NCBI GenBank assembly: GCA_020216655.1
Contig: JAIWNU010000138.1
Location: 1-14,952 of the forward strand
Length of the DNA stretch: 14,952 bases
Source: Treponema sp.
GTDB taxonomy: Bacteria; Spirochaetota; Spirochaetia; Treponematales; Breznakiellaceae
Reading direction: 5' to 3'
The notes below the pieces were generated by a model. The model was not told the origin of the DNA. It ran no database searches and worked only from the letters and a program-made list of their open reading frames with translations. Shown piece after piece: positions 13,817-14,952 of the stretch (within the stretch, counting starts at the first letter, position 1; the number at the start of each line of letters is the position of its first letter). The position numbers were made by a program, and so were the translations under genes.

Positions 13817-14952
13817 TTATTTGTAAAGAGTAGCATAGGTATCCGCATCAAACTTCCGCCTGAGGCCCGCGGCATTCATGTACCGCACGGTCCCATAGAT
13901 AGGCCGGCCGGACCAGGGCCTGTCGTGTTTCCCAAAACACCAGGCAATGCCTGCATATCCGTTTGGATCCCTGCCATCTAAAGAATACTGATCATTTAAA
14001 AAAATGGCAAATTTCATGGCCCTTTCAAAGTCTCCCACCCAGGAAAGAAGACGTTTTCCCCAGTACATGCGCATATAGCCATGCATATAACCGGTTCTTA
14101 CCATTTGATTCTGGGCGGCGTTCCAATAGGGATCTTCAGTTTTAGCATCCTCCAGATTTTCTAGGGAATAAAGATGTGACCGGGGATGCAAATTGCCTTC
14201 GCTGAGGGTTTTTACTGCCCAGTCGGGAAGTCCAAGGGGCGAATCATAGTGATCATTGTAATAACCAAAATTGATGCCCAATTCTCGCCGTACAATCAGT
14301 TCTTCAAGGTAGGCGGCCGCCCCCGGGTGGTCACAGGAAGAAATCCGCGAAAGCTCCAGCTCCTGCTGAAGCGTCAATACAAGCTCGAGGGGAGAAACAA
14401 AACCGAAATGCAGGGCCGCGCTCATACGGGAGGTCCCCTCTGCAAGCGGATTATTCCGGTCCGTTTCATAGCTGTCCAGTTTTGTTCTGATGAAATCCTT
14501 GAAGCGTTCCATGGTAGCGCGGTGCCCCGCAGGTTCGCTAATCTGCTGTTCCTTAAGCCGCCTGGGCCGGGTGCCCGGGATGTTGGCAAAGAGCGAGCCT
14601 GGTTCTACCGCCTGCAGCGGTCCCACTCGCAGCGGTACCGCTTGCAGCGCTAAATCAAAATTAAGTGATGGGAGGACTGGCACCGCTTCTGTGGATACAT
14701 CAAGGAAATCGTCCAAGAGGGGAGTGATTTTTCGCCTGAGTGTATAGGCGGACCATTCTTCTTTAATGCTTGCGGTTTCTACTGGTATAACCACATTGGA
14801 TTCAATCCAAACGGTTCTGCAGGGAAGAATCTCTCCCAGTTCCTTTCGCCAGGCGCGCTGATGCCTGAGGTAGCCCGTATCAAGCACCACGAGGGCTGCA
14901 TGCTGGGCAAGATGGGGGATTATGTCCAGGGGGCTGCCCCGGAAAATAAAAA
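13817..14952 (-). CDS. phrB: Class II CPD photolyase (N-terminus beyond window)
   Basis: The frame stays open to the right edge, giving 378 residues; about 80-90 N-terminal residues are outside the window. The first visible stretch FRGSPLDIIPHLAQ and the following VLDTGYLRHQRAW match the class II photolyase N-terminal alpha/beta domain. The catalytic helical domain contains EELIVRRELGINFGYYN, then YMHGYMRMYWGKRLLSW and the FAD-site signature LNDQYSLDGRDPNGYAG, WCFGKHDRPWSGRPIYGTVR, all hallmarks of class II enzymes. The protein repairs cyclobutane pyrimidine dimers using FADH- and light. The gene is first visible in an operon with the glutaredoxin and FTR genes, whose SD for glutaredoxin overlaps its stop region. 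The symbol is given by family; the numbering of photolyase genes differs between species. Confidence 0.93.
   Translation of the reverse strand, partial: FIFRGSPLDIIPHLAQHAALVVLDTGYLRHQRAWRKELGEILPCRTVWIESNVVIPVETASIKEEWSAYTLRRKITPLLDDFLDVSTEAVPVLPSLNFDLALQAVPLRVGPLQAVEPGSLFANIPGTRPRRLKEQQISEPAGHRATMERFKDFIRTKLDSYETDRNNPLAEGTSRMSAALHFGFVSPLELVLTLQQELELSRISSCDHPGAAAYLEELIVRRELGINFGYYNDHYDSPLGLPDWAVKTLSEGNLHPRSHLYSLENLEDAKTEDPYWNAAQNQMVRTGYMHGYMRMYWGKRLLSWVGDFERAMKFAIFLNDQYSLDGRDPNGYAGIAWCFGKHDRPWSGRPIYGTVRYMNAAGLRRKFDADTYATLYK

Noticed and set aside
14600..14652. Repeated GCAGCGGT-like units
   Set aside because: They are imperfect, few, and within the photolyase frame encoding a normal variable loop; not a CRISPR or tandem repeat array.
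14186..14653. 155-aa plus-strand frame
   Set aside because: It is antisense to conserved photolyase codons; no SD and no recognisable domain.

Overview
The window looks like a chromosomal piece of a spirochaete, most likely a Treponema or close relative. This is an inference from the mix of genes, not from any marker gene: a diderm envelope locus with FecR-type and beta-barrel proteins, a lipoprotein, an anaerobe-type ferredoxin:thioredoxin reductase and a class II photolyase. No rRNA, tRNA, CRISPR array, transposase, phage gene or origin was seen. Coding density is very high and no gene-free stretch exceeds 300 bases.

Left part (1-7606, minus strand): an outer-membrane gene cluster transcribed leftwards. 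First comes a giant secreted beta-rich protein (about 1716 aa) that resembles the Bacteroidetes SprA family in domain order and ends in an outer-membrane beta signal. Next is a 463-aa beta-barrel protein, then a FecR-domain protein cut by the window edge. The visible start of the FecR protein's C-terminal region aligns by eye with the 463-aa barrel, so the two look like paralogous barrels. A nearly identical 22-bp element with a perfect 10-bp palindrome lies upstream of both the giant gene and the 463-aa gene, suggesting shared control.

Middle (7662-9792, plus strand): a divergent three-gene operon of a DUF503 (YlxP-like) protein, a lipoprotein with an LppM-like look, and a secreted protein with an Ig-like domain and a CsgG/FlgT/LPP20-like C-terminal part. 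It faces a convergent membrane-protein gene across a 167-bp gap made almost wholly of three inverted repeats, which act as terminators or a similar structure.

Right part: the 648-aa multi-pass membrane protein (minus) has an N-terminal domain that reads like a metal-ligand-less M28 peptidase. It is divergent from a 388-aa cytosolic protein (plus) whose C-terminal half reads like a degenerate GHKL (histidine-kinase type) ATPase. Their promoters stand back to back, and both appear to give leaderless mRNAs.

Far right (13157-14952, minus strand): an operon of class II CPD photolyase (5' end outside the window), a glutaredoxin-like protein and a ferredoxin:thioredoxin reductase catalytic subunit. 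This is a plausible ferredoxin-to-disulfide redox relay attached to a DNA repair gene.

The most novel candidate is the SprA-like giant protein with its paired barrels and shared palindromic promoter element in a non-Bacteroidetes setting. The two apparently dead enzyme folds (M28-like and GHKL-like) sharing one divergent leaderless promoter come next. All family assignments were made by eye, without database searches.
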